From Paraglaciecola sp. (GTDB taxonomy: Bacteria > Pseudomonadota > Gammaproteobacteria > Enterobacterales > Alteromonadaceae): a stretch of DNA of 35,277 nt. Made by a program: the position numbers and the translations under genes. The stretch covers positions 1 through 35,277 of the forward strand of contig NZ_JANQVQ010000256.1 in NCBI RefSeq assembly GCF_030730205.1, in the 5' to 3' direction. The notes under the pieces are model-generated. The model was given only the letters and a program-made list of their open reading frames with translations, was not told the DNA's origin and did not search any database. Numbering within the stretch: the first letter of the stretch is position 1; each line of letters starts with the position of its first letter. Below are positions 18,386-26,235 of the stretch, in pieces.

Positions 18386-18445
18386 ACCCCTTTGATTCAG
18401 TGCTTCGTTGATAGCTCTGAAAGCCAGTCACTTTAATCAAGGGGT
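18386..18445. promoter_or_regulatory. Leader hairpin covering the VWA gene ribosome-binding site
   Basis: CCCCTTTGATT (18387-18397) pairs with AATCAAGGGG (18435-18444) with one bulged T. An extra A-T pair closes the base, and AGTG (18399-18402) pairs with CACT (18429-18432) further in. The right arm contains the presumed ribosome site AAGGGG, six bases before ATG 18451, so folding would mask it. On the minus strand the same stem is followed by TTTTTTATTTTATA, an intrinsic-terminator pattern that could block antisense transcription into the RND operon. Either role, or both, is possible. Confidence 0.5.
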
Positions 18446-18450
18446 AAAAG

Positions 18451-20313
18451 ATGCAAAATTATCAATTAACGATACACAAACAAAAGCAAAAACTAACTCA
18501 CTATGCGCTGAGTGGTTGTGCGGTGCTCATGCTGAGTGTTATGTCCGCTTGTTCTTCAGATACAGGCCAACAAGCCAACTCGGCTGAACAAAACGCAGCA
18601 CATCCACAAACGCCAGCCACTGCAGTGCCAATAGTAAGTGAAGCTGAACAAAGGCACAGCTTAGCTGATGCGCTATCAAGCTCGCAGGCCAATCATGAGA
18701 TGATGCAAGTTCAAGGCTTAGCCATGAAAATGGCACGTAGTAGGCAAGTATTAGGCTTTGCCCCGCCTATCCCAGTTACCCAAGGTGAAACCTATGGGCC
18801 TGTGATTGAAAATGGTGTGAAGTCAGTGGCACTTGAGCCTGTTTCGACTTTTTCTATTGATGTTGATACAGGCAGTTATAGCAATGTTCGCAGAATGCTC
18901 AATCAAGGACTATTGCCCCCTGCGGATGCGGTCAGAGTAGAGGAGTTTATTAATTATTTTGACTACCAATATTCGGGTCCTGACATGACTACCGCCCCGT
19001 TTAGTGTATCTACCGCAATGGCAGTGTCGCCATGGGACAGTGAAAAACACCTAGTAAGAATTGCGTTGAAAGGCTATGAACCTGAGGTGGATACAGCGCT
19101 TGGGCGCAATTTAGTCTTTTTATTAGATGTGTCGGGCTCAATGGCGCAAGCGGATAAACTGCCTTTGCTGAGCCGTTCACTGAACCTGCTAAGCCAACAA
19201 CTTAAGGCCGCTGATCGTGTGTCGATTGTGGTTTACGCCGGCGCATCGGGAGTGGTGCTTGAGCCTACGCCAGGTGATCAGCACAGTAAAATTCAACTGG
19301 CTTTAACGCAACTACAAGCGGGTGGCGGTACCAATGGGCATGCGGGTATTGAACTGGCCTATCAAATGGCCGAAAGAGCCTTTATAAAAAATGGCATTAA
19401 TCGGGTGATATTGGCTACCGATGGTGACTTTAACGTAGGTATTCATGATCACAATCAGCTTATTGAATTGATCAAGCGTAAAAAGAACAGCGGCATTGCA
19501 CTCACAACCTTAGGATTTGGGCAAGGTAATTACAACGACCACGTGATGGAACAATTAGCCGATGCGGGCAACGGTAATTATCAGTATATTGATACCATTC
19601 ATGAGGCCCGTAAAGTATTGGTGGATGAATTGAGTTCAACGCTTATGACCATTGCTAAGGACGTAAAAATACAAGTGGAGTTCAACCCTGCCAATGTAGC
19701 CGAATACCGTTTGCTGGGTTATGAAAACCGTCGGCTCAATCAAGAAGACTTTAATAATGATAAGGTGGATGCGGGCGAAATTGGAGCTGGGCATACGGTA
19801 ACGGCGTTTTATGAAGTCAGTCTTGTGGGCAGTAACAATAAGTATTTAGACCCCTTACGTTATGGCACTAATAATCAGCAAAATATTACACGTTCATCAA
19901 GTGCACTAGCCAATGAAATAGCACTCGTGAAACTGCGTTATAAACCCCTTGATAGTGACAACAGCGTATTACTGACTCAAACCATAGATAAAAAGCAAAT
20001 AACTGATTTTAATCAGCAATCAGATGATTTTCGCTTTGCCAGCTCTGTGTTAGGCTTTGCCCATAAACTCAAACACAGTGTCTATCTGCAAGCCATGGAT
20101 TACCCTCAATTAATTGACATCGCTCAGCAAGCAAAAGGTCAAGATGAGTTTGGTTATCGAGCGCAGTTCATTCAATTGCTCAAAAGCGCTGCGTCTATAC
20201 AAGATACAGCGACGGTGAAACAAGATATAACACAGGCAGTAAAGGCAGACAGGCAAAATGATGCACTGCCTCAACCTCGACTTACTGTCGTAAATGGGAT
20301 GGCAATTAATTAA
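18451..20313 (+). CDS. YfbK-family von Willebrand factor A domain lipoprotein
   Basis: This 620-residue protein resembles E. coli YfbK. The signal peptide ends in a lipobox (VMSAC, Cys34), so it is probably a lipoprotein. An N-terminal YfbK-type region (about 115-205, with 'FSIDVDTGSYSNVRRML') precedes the VWA domain (about 219-395), whose MIDAS metal site is complete: DVSGS (Asp226, Ser228, Ser230), Thr294 in GGGT, and Asp324 in ATDGD. A C-terminal DUF3520-like region follows. VWA domains bind protein ligands through a Mg ion. The ECF sigma factor gene begins inside its 3' end (20-bp overlap), which ties this lipoprotein to that signalling unit. The start is ATG 18451 with AAGGGG upstream, inside a hairpin. 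Confidence 0.88.
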   Translation: MQNYQLTIHKQKQKLTHYALSGCAVLMLSVMSACSSDTGQQANSAEQNAAHPQTPATAVPIVSEAEQRHSLADALSSSQANHEMMQVQGLAMKMARSRQVLGFAPPIPVTQGETYGPVIENGVKSVALEPVSTFSIDVDTGSYSNVRRMLNQGLLPPADAVRVEEFINYFDYQYSGPDMTTAPFSVSTAMAVSPWDSEKHLVRIALKGYEPEVDTALGRNLVFLLDVSGSMAQADKLPLLSRSLNLLSQQLKAADRVSIVVYAGASGVVLEPTPGDQHSKIQLALTQLQAGGGTNGHAGIELAYQMAERAFIKNGINRVILATDGDFNVGIHDHNQLIELIKRKKNSGIALTTLGFGQGNYNDHVMEQLADAGNGNYQYIDTIHEARKVLVDELSSTLMTIAKDVKIQVEFNPANVAEYRLLGYENRRLNQEDFNNDKVDAGEIGAGHTVTAFYEVSLVGSNNKYLDPLRYGTNNQQNITRSSSALANEIALVKLRYKPLDSDNSVLLTQTIDKKQITDFNQQSDDFRFASSVLGFAHKLKHSVYLQAMDYPQLIDIAQQAKGQDEFGYRAQFIQLLKSAASIQDTATVKQDITQAVKADRQNDALPQPRLTVVNGMAIN

Positions 20314-20917
20314 CACCTTAATTAAAACTGAATTAGTGGCCGATGAAACCCTGATGCTGCAATACGCTCAGGGTGACTTTGCTGCGTTTGAGCAATTGTA
20401 TCAACGACATAAAGGTGGTTTATATCGCTATTTTTTGCGCCAGGTAGGCGAACACGGGCTGGCGGAAGATTTGTTCCAAGACATTTGGGCTAAAGTCATC
20501 AGTCAAGCGCCCAACTACCACGTGAAGGCAAAATTTAGTACGTGGCTTTACACCCTCGCTCAGCATAAATTGATTGATCATGTTCGCCATATTAAGGTGG
20601 TCAATAAGGTGATAGACGCAGCGCCATTCGACGCTGATGACATTGAAATCAAACATGATATTCATGGGCCAAACACCCTAACACCAGATATCCAACTTGA
20701 AAACAAGGGGGCAGCTGGCGCATTAAAACACTGTATTCATGCACTGCCTTTAGTACAGCGAGAATGCTTTTTACTTAAAGAAGAAGCAGGTCTCACCGTT
20801 GAGGTGATCGCCACGATTGTTGGCGCAAATTATCAAGCGTGTAAAAGCCGCTTACGATACGCCTACAGCAGTCTTCGACAATGTATTAGCCATAAATTAG
20901 GGCAAACATCAGTATGA
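20294..20917 (+). CDS. ECF-type RNA polymerase sigma factor
   Basis: This is a 207-residue sigma-70-family factor of the extracytoplasmic-function class. Region 2 spans about 27-100, with 'LAEDLFQDIWAKVI' and 'FSTWLYTLAQHKLIDHVR'. Region 4 spans about 145-195, with 'ALPLVQRECFLLKEEAGLT' and the helix-turn-helix 'ANYQACKSRLRYAYSSLR'. A 45-residue acidic linker lies between. ATG 20294 overlaps the VWA gene by 20 bp and has little visible ribosome site, so translation is probably coupled; GTG 20336 is a possible shorter start. The next gene overlaps by ATGA. I see no clear autoregulated ECF promoter upstream of 18451. It likely directs an envelope-stress or surface-related regulon. Confidence 0.9.
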   Translation: MGWQLINTLIKTELVADETLMLQYAQGDFAAFEQLYQRHKGGLYRYFLRQVGEHGLAEDLFQDIWAKVISQAPNYHVKAKFSTWLYTLAQHKLIDHVRHIKVVNKVIDAAPFDADDIEIKHDIHGPNTLTPDIQLENKGAAGALKHCIHALPLVQRECFLLKEEAGLTVEVIATIVGANYQACKSRLRYAYSSLRQCISHKLGQTSV

Positions 20918-21816
20918 ATCAAGACGATAAAACCCCATCGCTTGAGCCGCAAGATATCAGTGAGCTTTATCAAACACTAAAAACGGAACAAGTGTCCGAA
21001 GCCACTGACAATCGGATATTAGCCTTGGCGCGAGAAGGGCTAAAAACGGGCGTTTCGCCAAACATGCAAAAACACCAGCACCTAGACAAACCAAAGACTA
21101 ACAGCCTGTGGCGCCGGTGGCATTGGCCCTTATCAATTGCCGCTTCAGTGATGTTCATTTGCGTTATTTTTATTCAGCAATACGACATGTTCAAGCCTCA
21201 TTCAACAGCACTTGCACCGCAAGATTTCAGTGACATCGTCTCAGGGGCACAACGACCTGCACCAGCTGGGACACAAAGTATTGATGCGCAAAAAGCATTA
21301 GCTGAGACAGAAGCACTGGCTTTGAAGCACAATAGTGATGAACCAACTCATCAGGACACTGACCGATTTGCTGAGACGGCTAAGCAAGCGTTGCAAGCCC
21401 GTCAAGCTGAACAAAAAAAACGCATTGTTATGGCAGACAAAGCACCCATAACAGCTGCGACAGAGCAGGGCATTGCAGCACAACACATACCGCCTGACTG
21501 GGAAAAAATCGAGCAATTGCAGCTGCAAATTAACGCTAAGCAGGTGCGTTTATTTGAACATAATCAGTCAATAAACAGTTGGCCTCAAGAGGGAGAGGCT
21601 CCTGATAATCTGATGACAAGTCTGAATGAAAAACAAGATGCACTGGTTCAATTGAAACAAGACATAAACCAGCTACAAATTGAATTATTTAAGCAGATGG
21701 TGGTTTATCAACAGCACAATCCTGCTTGGCAAGCAGAGCCAGAAACGCTGCGTTTATTGAGCGTTGAACAACAACTAGCATGGCGCAAGCTACTAAAGAC
21801 AAATACGCTTAAGTAA
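20914..21816 (+). CDS. Membrane-anchored anti-sigma-like protein
   Basis: This 300-residue protein has an N-terminal cytoplasmic segment of about 70 residues, one membrane helix (about 71-87, 'WPLSIAASVMFICVIF') and a periplasmic part ending in a Gln/Leu-rich coiled coil (about 200-272). This is the layout of anti-sigma factors that hold an ECF sigma at the membrane. The zinc-binding HxxxCxxC motif of ZAS-type anti-sigmas is absent, and no family is recognised with certainty. It overlaps the sigma gene by ATGA, the classic arrangement for stoichiometric sigma and anti-sigma synthesis. A 7-bp inverted repeat spans its stop codon (21805-21827). Function is inferred from position and topology. 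Confidence 0.7.
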   Translation: MNQDDKTPSLEPQDISELYQTLKTEQVSEATDNRILALAREGLKTGVSPNMQKHQHLDKPKTNSLWRRWHWPLSIAASVMFICVIFIQQYDMFKPHSTALAPQDFSDIVSGAQRPAPAGTQSIDAQKALAETEALALKHNSDEPTHQDTDRFAETAKQALQARQAEQKKRIVMADKAPITAATEQGIAAQHIPPDWEKIEQLQLQINAKQVRLFEHNQSINSWPQEGEAPDNLMTSLNEKQDALVQLKQDINQLQIELFKQMVVYQQHNPAWQAEPETLRLLSVEQQLAWRKLLKTNTLK

Positions 21817-21827
21817 AGAGTAAGCGT
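21805..21827 (+). terminator. Inverted repeat at the end of the VWA-sigma operon
   Basis: ACGCTTA (21805-21811) and TAAGCGT (21821-21827) form a perfect 7-bp stem with a 9-nt loop across the stop codon of the anti-sigma-like gene. There is no T-run after it, so it is at best a weak or Rho-assisted terminator. Confidence 0.25.
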
Positions 21828-21847
21828 CATTAATCAGAGAAAAGACT

Positions 21848-22291
21848 ATGAAAATATGGGTAGATGCTGATGCAATCCCAGCGGTAATGAAAGACATCAT
21901 TTGCCGCGCTGCTGAGCGGAAGCAAATTGACACCATCTTTGTTGCAAACCAGTTTATTCGCACACCTCCTTCAAAAGTGATCCGCTCAATGCAGGTCAGT
22001 AGTGGCTTTGATGTGGCCGATGACGAAATAGTGAAACGGGTTGAAGTAAATGATTTGGTCATCACCAGTGATATACCCTTAGCCGCAGAAGTCATTGCCA
22101 AAGGCGGTCAAGTGTTAAGCTCTCGAGGTGAGTTGTTTACCAAAGATAATATTCGAGAGCGCCTTAATATTCGGGATTTTATGGACACCATGCGCGCCAG
22201 TGGCCAGCAATCTGGCGGGCCACCACCGCTAAATCAAGCAGACCGTCAGCAGTTTGCCAATCATTTAGACCGGATTTTGGCGAAAATATAG
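21848..22291 (+). CDS. YaiI/YqxD family protein (UPF0178, DUF188)
   Basis: This 147-residue cytoplasmic protein matches the conserved YaiI/YqxD family, which has PIN-like features and no firmly established function. Typical segments are [10 protein letters not shown] at the N-terminus (the family more often has DACP), '[12 protein letters not shown]', '[15 protein letters not shown]' and '[17 protein letters not shown]'. Acidic residues Asp6 and Asp8 and the TSDIPLA segment are where PIN-like nucleases bind metal, but nuclease activity is an inference. It follows the anti-sigma-like gene by 31 bp and may be read with it. Confidence 0.88.
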   Translation: MKIWVDADAIPAVMKDIICRAAERKQIDTIFVANQFIRTPPSKVIRSMQVSSGFDVADDEIVKRVEVNDLVITSDIPLAAEVIAKGGQVLSSRGELFTKDNIRERLNIRDFMDTMRASGQQSGGPPPLNQADRQQFANHLDRILAKI

Positions 22292-22404
22292 GGGCTCGTG
22301 TCTAAGCGCAGTCCGGTGAGTTTGTTTGTCTTAACAGACTCGTAGTCTGAGCTAAAACTGCAAATAAATTAACAACATCAAATGATTCAAGGAATGCATT
22401 TCTT

Positions 22405-23652
22405 ATGCTATTTAGCACCTTAGGTTTGTGTGAAGAACTGTTAAAAGCGATAGCAGAGCAGGGCTATGCAACACCGTCAGCTATTCAAGTTTCCGCGATC
22501 CCTGCAGTGCTGAGTGGTCGAGATGTGATGGCAGCCGCCCAAACAGGTACCGGTAAAACAGCTGCCTTTGTGCTGCCCGTTTTACAAGGTTTAATGAACA
22601 AGGCACCTTGTGACTCGAAGCAAGTTCGCGTGTTAATTATCACTCCTACCAGAGAATTGGCAGCGCAAGTGGCCCTGAGCGTTGAGCGCTATAGCCAATA
22701 TTTGCCTGTTCGCTCGTGTGCCGCTTTTGGCGGCATCAGAATCGATTCACAAATTGAAAAACTGCGATCTAAAGTGGATGTACTGACCGCGACACCAGGA
22801 CGTTTACTTGATTTGTTTGATAGGCAGGCTCTTGATTTTACTGAAATTGAAGTGGTCGTTTTTGACGAAGCTGATCGCATGTTAGAACTCGGTTTTAGCA
22901 AAGAAATTCAGCGTATTCATAGCTTACTGCCTGTAGTTCGACAAACATTGATGTTTTCTGCCACCTTTTCTATAGCGATCAAAACCTTGGCAAAGGGCAT
23001 GTTGAACAATCCACAATTAATTGAATTGGCGGGTCTCAATAAAACTGTTGATGCAGTGAAACAAGTGATTCATCCGGTAGACAAATCACGAAAAAGTGAG
23101 CTGTTAATTCATTTGCTCAAAACCCATCGTTGGCCACAAGTATTGGTGTTTAGCCGCACGAAAGAAGGCGCGGATCGATTAGTAATTCAGTTGGAACAAG
23201 CAGGCATAACAAGCGCTGCAATCCATGCAAATCGTAGCCAGCATGCTCGAACCTTGGTACTCGATGGTTTTAGAAATGGCACCGTAAAGGTATTGGTTGC
23301 CACAGATATTGCCTCTCGGGGCATTGATATCAGTCAACTGCCTTGTGTGATCAACGTGGATTTACCCTATGTAGCAGAAGATTATGTGCATCGTATTGGT
23401 CGTACCGGCCGCGCTGGTGCCTCCGGTATCGCTATTTCATTGTTCAGTGATGACGAAACTAAGCAGTTAGTCGCGATAGAAAGAGCCATTGGACGCAAGT
23501 TTAGCCTTGAGCGCATCCCGGGATTTATGCCAAGTAAAAAGGCTGTGCTTAAAGGAGAAGAAGACGAAGATGAATACGGTAATTTTGAAGCTGATGCAAA
23601 ACCTCGCCGTCAAGGCCGCGCCAATGCCCGCAAAAATCATCGAAACAGATAA
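22405..23652 (+). CDS. rhlE: DEAD-box ATP-dependent RNA helicase, RhlE type
   Basis: This 415-residue helicase has all the DEAD-box motifs: Q motif with Gln28, motif I AQTGTGKT (45-52), PTRELA (81-86), GG, TPGR (130-133), motif II DEAD (154-157), SAT (185-187), then 'VLVFSRTKEGADRL', 'ATDIASRGIDI' and 'HRIGRTGRAG' in the second RecA domain. The C-terminal tail (about 385-415) is first acidic and then rich in Arg, Lys and Asn, a likely RNA-binding extension. RhlE-type enzymes act in ribosome assembly and RNA turnover, often in the cold. ATG 22405 has AAGGAA about 11 bases upstream. RhlE and related helicases such as SrmB are hard to separate by eye. Confidence 0.88.
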   Translation: MLFSTLGLCEELLKAIAEQGYATPSAIQVSAIPAVLSGRDVMAAAQTGTGKTAAFVLPVLQGLMNKAPCDSKQVRVLIITPTRELAAQVALSVERYSQYLPVRSCAAFGGIRIDSQIEKLRSKVDVLTATPGRLLDLFDRQALDFTEIEVVVFDEADRMLELGFSKEIQRIHSLLPVVRQTLMFSATFSIAIKTLAKGMLNNPQLIELAGLNKTVDAVKQVIHPVDKSRKSELLIHLLKTHRWPQVLVFSRTKEGADRLVIQLEQAGITSAAIHANRSQHARTLVLDGFRNGTVKVLVATDIASRGIDISQLPCVINVDLPYVAEDYVHRIGRTGRAGASGIAISLFSDDETKQLVAIERAIGRKFSLERIPGFMPSKKAVLKGEEDEDEYGNFEADAKPRRQGRANARKNHRNR

Positions 23653-23700
23653 AGTGGCTCCCGCGTCATTTTTAAAAATATTAATGAGGAACCAATTACG

Positions 23701-24306
23701 ATGAAACCCTGTGAAATTGGTAAGGCCTATGATCGCATTACTGATCGCTGGGAATGCAATACCTTCAATCGTTTAAATGGCATTGAGGCACATAACAAGG
23801 CCATCGCTTTTGTGCAGGCAAAAGGTAAAGCCTTGGATGTGGGCTGCGGCTGTAATGGGCGAATCATTGATTTACTGCTAGATAATGACTTTACGCCAGA
23901 AGGAATGGATGTTTCTGAAAAAATGCTGACCATCGCTAAAACACGACATCCTGGGGTAAGGTTTTATCAGCAGGATATCTGCAGTTGGCAAGGGACTGAG
24001 CAATACGACTTTATTAGCGCATGGGACAGTATTTGGCATGTTCCACTTGAGCAGCAAGAGCAGGTGCTGAGCAAGCTGGTGGCAAGTTTACATCCTAATG
24101 GCGTATTGATTTTTTCTTTTGGTGGTACTGATAAAAAAGACGAACACAATAATAGTGCCATGGGGCCAGCGTTATACTACTCATCACTTGGGATAAACGG
24201 CTTTATCACTTTGCTGATTAAATTAGGCTGTATATGCCGGCACCTTGAATACGATCAATATCCCGAGCTACACGCCTATCTTATTGTACAAAAAGCGATA
24301 ATGTAG
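23701..24306 (+). CDS. Class I SAM-dependent methyltransferase
   Basis: This 201-residue cytoplasmic protein has a Rossmann methyltransferase core: motif I LDVGCGCNGRI (45-55), the acidic end of strand 2 (GMDVSEKML) and motif IV-like 'DFISAWDSIWHVP'. It resembles Methyltransf_11/25-type small-molecule methyltransferases. The Cys-rich motif I (CGCNG) is slightly unusual. ATG 23701 has GAGGA about ten bases upstream. It lies 48 bp after the helicase gene and may be co-transcribed, but no shared function is evident. Substrate unknown. Confidence 0.8.
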   Translation: MKPCEIGKAYDRITDRWECNTFNRLNGIEAHNKAIAFVQAKGKALDVGCGCNGRIIDLLLDNDFTPEGMDVSEKMLTIAKTRHPGVRFYQQDICSWQGTEQYDFISAWDSIWHVPLEQQEQVLSKLVASLHPNGVLIFSFGGTDKKDEHNNSAMGPALYYSSLGINGFITLLIKLGCICRHLEYDQYPELHAYLIVQKAIM

Positions 24307-24406
24307 CTATTTGAGATAAAATTATAGGCAAGCCTTAGCATATAATAGCAATAAATTTCCCTGGCTTGAGCGCTGAGTCAGATTAACGTTTAGTGGTTGG
24401 AATGCG

Positions 24407-25054
24407 ATGTGGTATCACCTTTTAGGTTGGCTCAGTTCTGCGGTATTTATCTTCACTTGGTACGGTTTATCCCATCAAATATTGCAGATGGTAAAGGCTA
24501 AAAAACACAGCGCAGTAATAAGCCAAAGTTTATCTATAAACCAATTTTCCTCCAGCTTCTTTGCCTTTTACGCCAATTTTATTTTTGGATTAGCGGCCAG
24601 TAATTTTAATCATTATTTGGTTTGGACGCGTCTTGGGGCTTTGCTATTACTGTTGGTGATCTTGGCGTATATTTGGCGCGATCGTCGTTCAGCGACAAGT
24701 CTCATGGCGTGCTCTGGAGCGGCCATGGCTATTTTTCTGGGATTTGTCGCCATGGGATTTCGGCCATTTCCCACTCTTGCCACCTATGGTACCAATACAT
24801 TTGTGGTTATCGTTGCCCTCATTTTAGTGCAGGGCACGGTGCACCAAATAATGTTAATCAAAAAAGAGCAGTCTGTCGGCTCGCTATCAGAATCAATGAT
24901 AGTTTCAATTATCGTCAAAGATCTCAGTACCTTAGCCTTTGCTTTCACTATGCCCTTAGCCACAGCATGGCCACTCTTGTTTATGAATGGTGCCAGCATA
25001 CTCAGTCGAGGTTTTTTGTGGCTAACGATGCGAAGCATGGCTAAATCCGCCTAA
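24407..25054 (+). CDS. Seven-helix membrane protein with two PQ-loop/SWEET-like repeats
   Basis: This 215-residue membrane protein has seven predicted helices (about 5-28, 41-63, 70-90, 98-118, 127-149, 162-184, 188-210). The end of helix 1 reads HQILQMVKAKKHSAVISQS (23-41) and the end of helix 5 reads HQIMLIKKEQSVGSLSES (146-163). The two align as an internal repeat, giving a 3+1+3 plan. That plan and the P/H-Q-I...K..S...S pattern resemble PQ-loop/SWEET transporters, with His in place of the Pro of PQ. Bacterial SemiSWEETs usually have only three helices, so a duplicated form would be notable. No name is assigned; a small-solute or sugar carrier role is inference. Its start, ATG 24407, has only a weak ribosome site. 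Confidence 0.65.
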   Translation: MWYHLLGWLSSAVFIFTWYGLSHQILQMVKAKKHSAVISQSLSINQFSSSFFAFYANFIFGLAASNFNHYLVWTRLGALLLLLVILAYIWRDRRSATSLMACSGAAMAIFLGFVAMGFRPFPTLATYGTNTFVVIVALILVQGTVHQIMLIKKEQSVGSLSESMIVSIIVKDLSTLAFAFTMPLATAWPLLFMNGASILSRGFLWLTMRSMAKSA

Positions 25055-25112
25055 CTGAGGGAACAGGTAACATTCAACTATCACGACGTGTAAATCAATT
25101 CACTCATTCTCG

Positions 25113-25149
25113 TTTTATAAAATGACCTATAGTTATTTGGCTAAATAAC
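25113..25149. promoter_or_regulatory. Two palindromes upstream of the secreted-protein gene
   Basis: TTTTATAAAA (25113-25122) is a self-palindrome. GTTATTT (25132-25138) and AAATAAC (25143-25149) form a perfect 7-bp stem around GGCT. Both lie 70-105 bp before the start at 25220 and could be operators or a leader hairpin. No regulator can be named. Confidence 0.35.
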
Positions 25150-25219
25150 AAGTAAACGTAAATAGGGTGAGTGTTAAGGAGTTCACCTGAGTTGCAAGGT
25201 AATGATGAAAGGAGAGGGT

Positions 25220-25858
25220 ATGAGGCAATATCAAGTGATAGTGGGGATGGTACTGTTAACTTTAGGCCAGACGAGCGCTGCGCAAGAAGTAGAGTTTAAA
25301 CACAAAGCTGTGTCAAATTGGTTAGCACAAGGTGAGCTGCATTTAGGTGTCGATAAAACTCGGCTTGAAGCCCATAAAGCGTTACGTTGTATCAAGTTAA
25401 ACAACTATTGGTGCTTAAAAGATTTTGGCTGGAACGGCGGACTAGGGAAAGATGCCGACGATCATACTGCGTTTAAGACAGGCTATTACGCTGCTCGAGC
25501 AGTCGTGCGAAATATGCGCTCTGCTTACAGCAAACATAATCGAAAATCTGCGTTAGCTATTATGAGTGCTTATGCGCCTAGTGATGATTGTGTTGGCAGC
25601 CGCGCAGCTATGCGCGCCGATGGGAGTTGTATTCATGGGCAGAACCCCGTTGCTGAATATGCAAAAGCGGCGGCGCGTGGGATAACCAACGACGTGAATG
25701 CTGATCTCCAATTATTTGATGAAAATAATAAAGCGACCGATGCCTTAATCACGTTTTTACAAAATTTGAGCACGTTTGAAATAGGCGGTTTTACGGTTGA
25801 GGCAGAGACGATAAAAATAGGGATTTGCCTAGAAGACGACAGTTGCCCCCACCCCTAA
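25220..25858 (+). CDS. Small secreted protein, possibly lysozyme-like (P5-type)
   Basis: This 212-residue protein has a cleavable signal peptide (hydrophobic 'VIVGMVLLTLGQTSA', cut probably before Gln near 22). ATG 25220 is preferred over ATG 25202 because GGAGAGGG lies between them at proper spacing. The mature part has six Cys, suggesting disulfides. It shows the order 'LNNYWCLKDFGWNGG', 'HTAFKTGYYAARAVVRNMRS', 'IMSAYAPSDDC', which resembles phage structural P5/lysozyme-like domains (NN..N....W.G, F....GIRA, WAP..EN). That resemblance is from memory and weak, and no catalytic Glu can be assigned with confidence. It is a single-gene unit closed by a strong terminator. Otherwise best called a conserved secreted protein. 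Confidence 0.65.
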   Translation: MRQYQVIVGMVLLTLGQTSAAQEVEFKHKAVSNWLAQGELHLGVDKTRLEAHKALRCIKLNNYWCLKDFGWNGGLGKDADDHTAFKTGYYAARAVVRNMRSAYSKHNRKSALAIMSAYAPSDDCVGSRAAMRADGSCIHGQNPVAEYAKAAARGITNDVNADLQLFDENNKATDALITFLQNLSTFEIGGFTVEAETIKIGICLEDDSCPHP

Positions 25859-25864
25859 CAACAT

Positions 25865-25900
25865 AAAGCGCAGTGAGTCGTTAACGCTGCGCTTTTTTTT
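25865..25900 (+). terminator. Rho-independent terminator
   Basis: AAAGCGCAG (25865-25873) pairs perfectly with CTGCGCTTT (25887-25895) and is followed by an unbroken T-run to 25900. It ends the secreted-protein gene. The reverse strand has only a short T-run, so termination of the converging DUF2892 gene there would be weaker. Confidence 0.88.
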
Positions 25901-25938
25901 GCTAGTCGCAAAACGGTAATGTAACGCTATCAAGTAAT

Positions 25939-26181
25939 TCAATGGCTGCGCGGATAGTATTGATATAAACCATGACCTGCGCCTGGATAGGTATCGATTC
26001 CTAAGGCCTTGTATAAAAAACACACACCAAAACTGGCAGACGCCCAAAACAAAATACCCATCACAAATAAGGTGATAGTGGCAGCCAAAGGCAGGGCTAA
26101 CTCTGCTGCAATAGCTAAACAAATTACCGCAGCAATGCCACGAATAGCGGTGTCTAAAATACCAACGTTTTGTTTCATCAT
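25939..26181 (-). CDS. DUF2892 (YgaP-like) inner-membrane protein
   Basis: This 80-residue protein has two hydrophobic helices (about 12-33 and 34-57). The N-terminal 'NVGILDTAIRGIAAVICL' and the 'FGVCFLYKALGIDT' after helix 2 match the DUF2892 domain that forms the membrane part of E. coli YgaP. The rhodanese domain of YgaP is absent. DUF2892 proteins are often linked with sulfur or persulfide metabolism, but on its own the role is unknown. ATG 26181 has GAGGA about five bases upstream. An FNR-type box and -10 element upstream suggest induction when oxygen is low. Confidence 0.8.
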   Translation of the reverse strand: MMKQNVGILDTAIRGIAAVICLAIAAELALPLAATITLFVMGILFWASASFGVCFLYKALGIDTYPGAGHGLYQYYPRSH

Positions 26182-26208
26182 ATTGTCCTCAAAAGTAAGT
26201 TCAAAGCG

Positions 26209-26214
26209 AGTATA
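26209..26214 (-). promoter_or_regulatory. -10 element of the DUF2892 gene
   Basis: Minus-strand TATACT reads from 26214 to 26209. If 26214 is position -12, transcription would start near 26202, 20 nt before the start codon, and the FNR-type box would be centred near -40.5, as in class II FNR promoters. Confidence 0.5.
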
Positions 26215-26235
26215 GACTGGGTATAAAAAGGAATT

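Larger units (their letters stand above)
17967..18450. other. Divergent intergenic region between RND operon and VWA-sigma operon
   Basis: This 484-bp stretch holds no convincing gene. Visible are an 8-bp-arm inverted repeat near the RND side (18060-18082), an isolated TATAAT at 18276-18281 without a good -35 box, a 12-bp palindrome at 18351-18362 (CTGATACATCAG), and a long hairpin directly before the VWA gene (18386-18445). Both operons must be expressed from here. Confidence 0.6.

Noticed and set aside
22335-22349. Hairpin CAGACT-CGT-AGTCTG between the YaiI-family and helicase genes
   Set aside because: Six pairs with no T-run; neither terminator nor known leader element can be supported.
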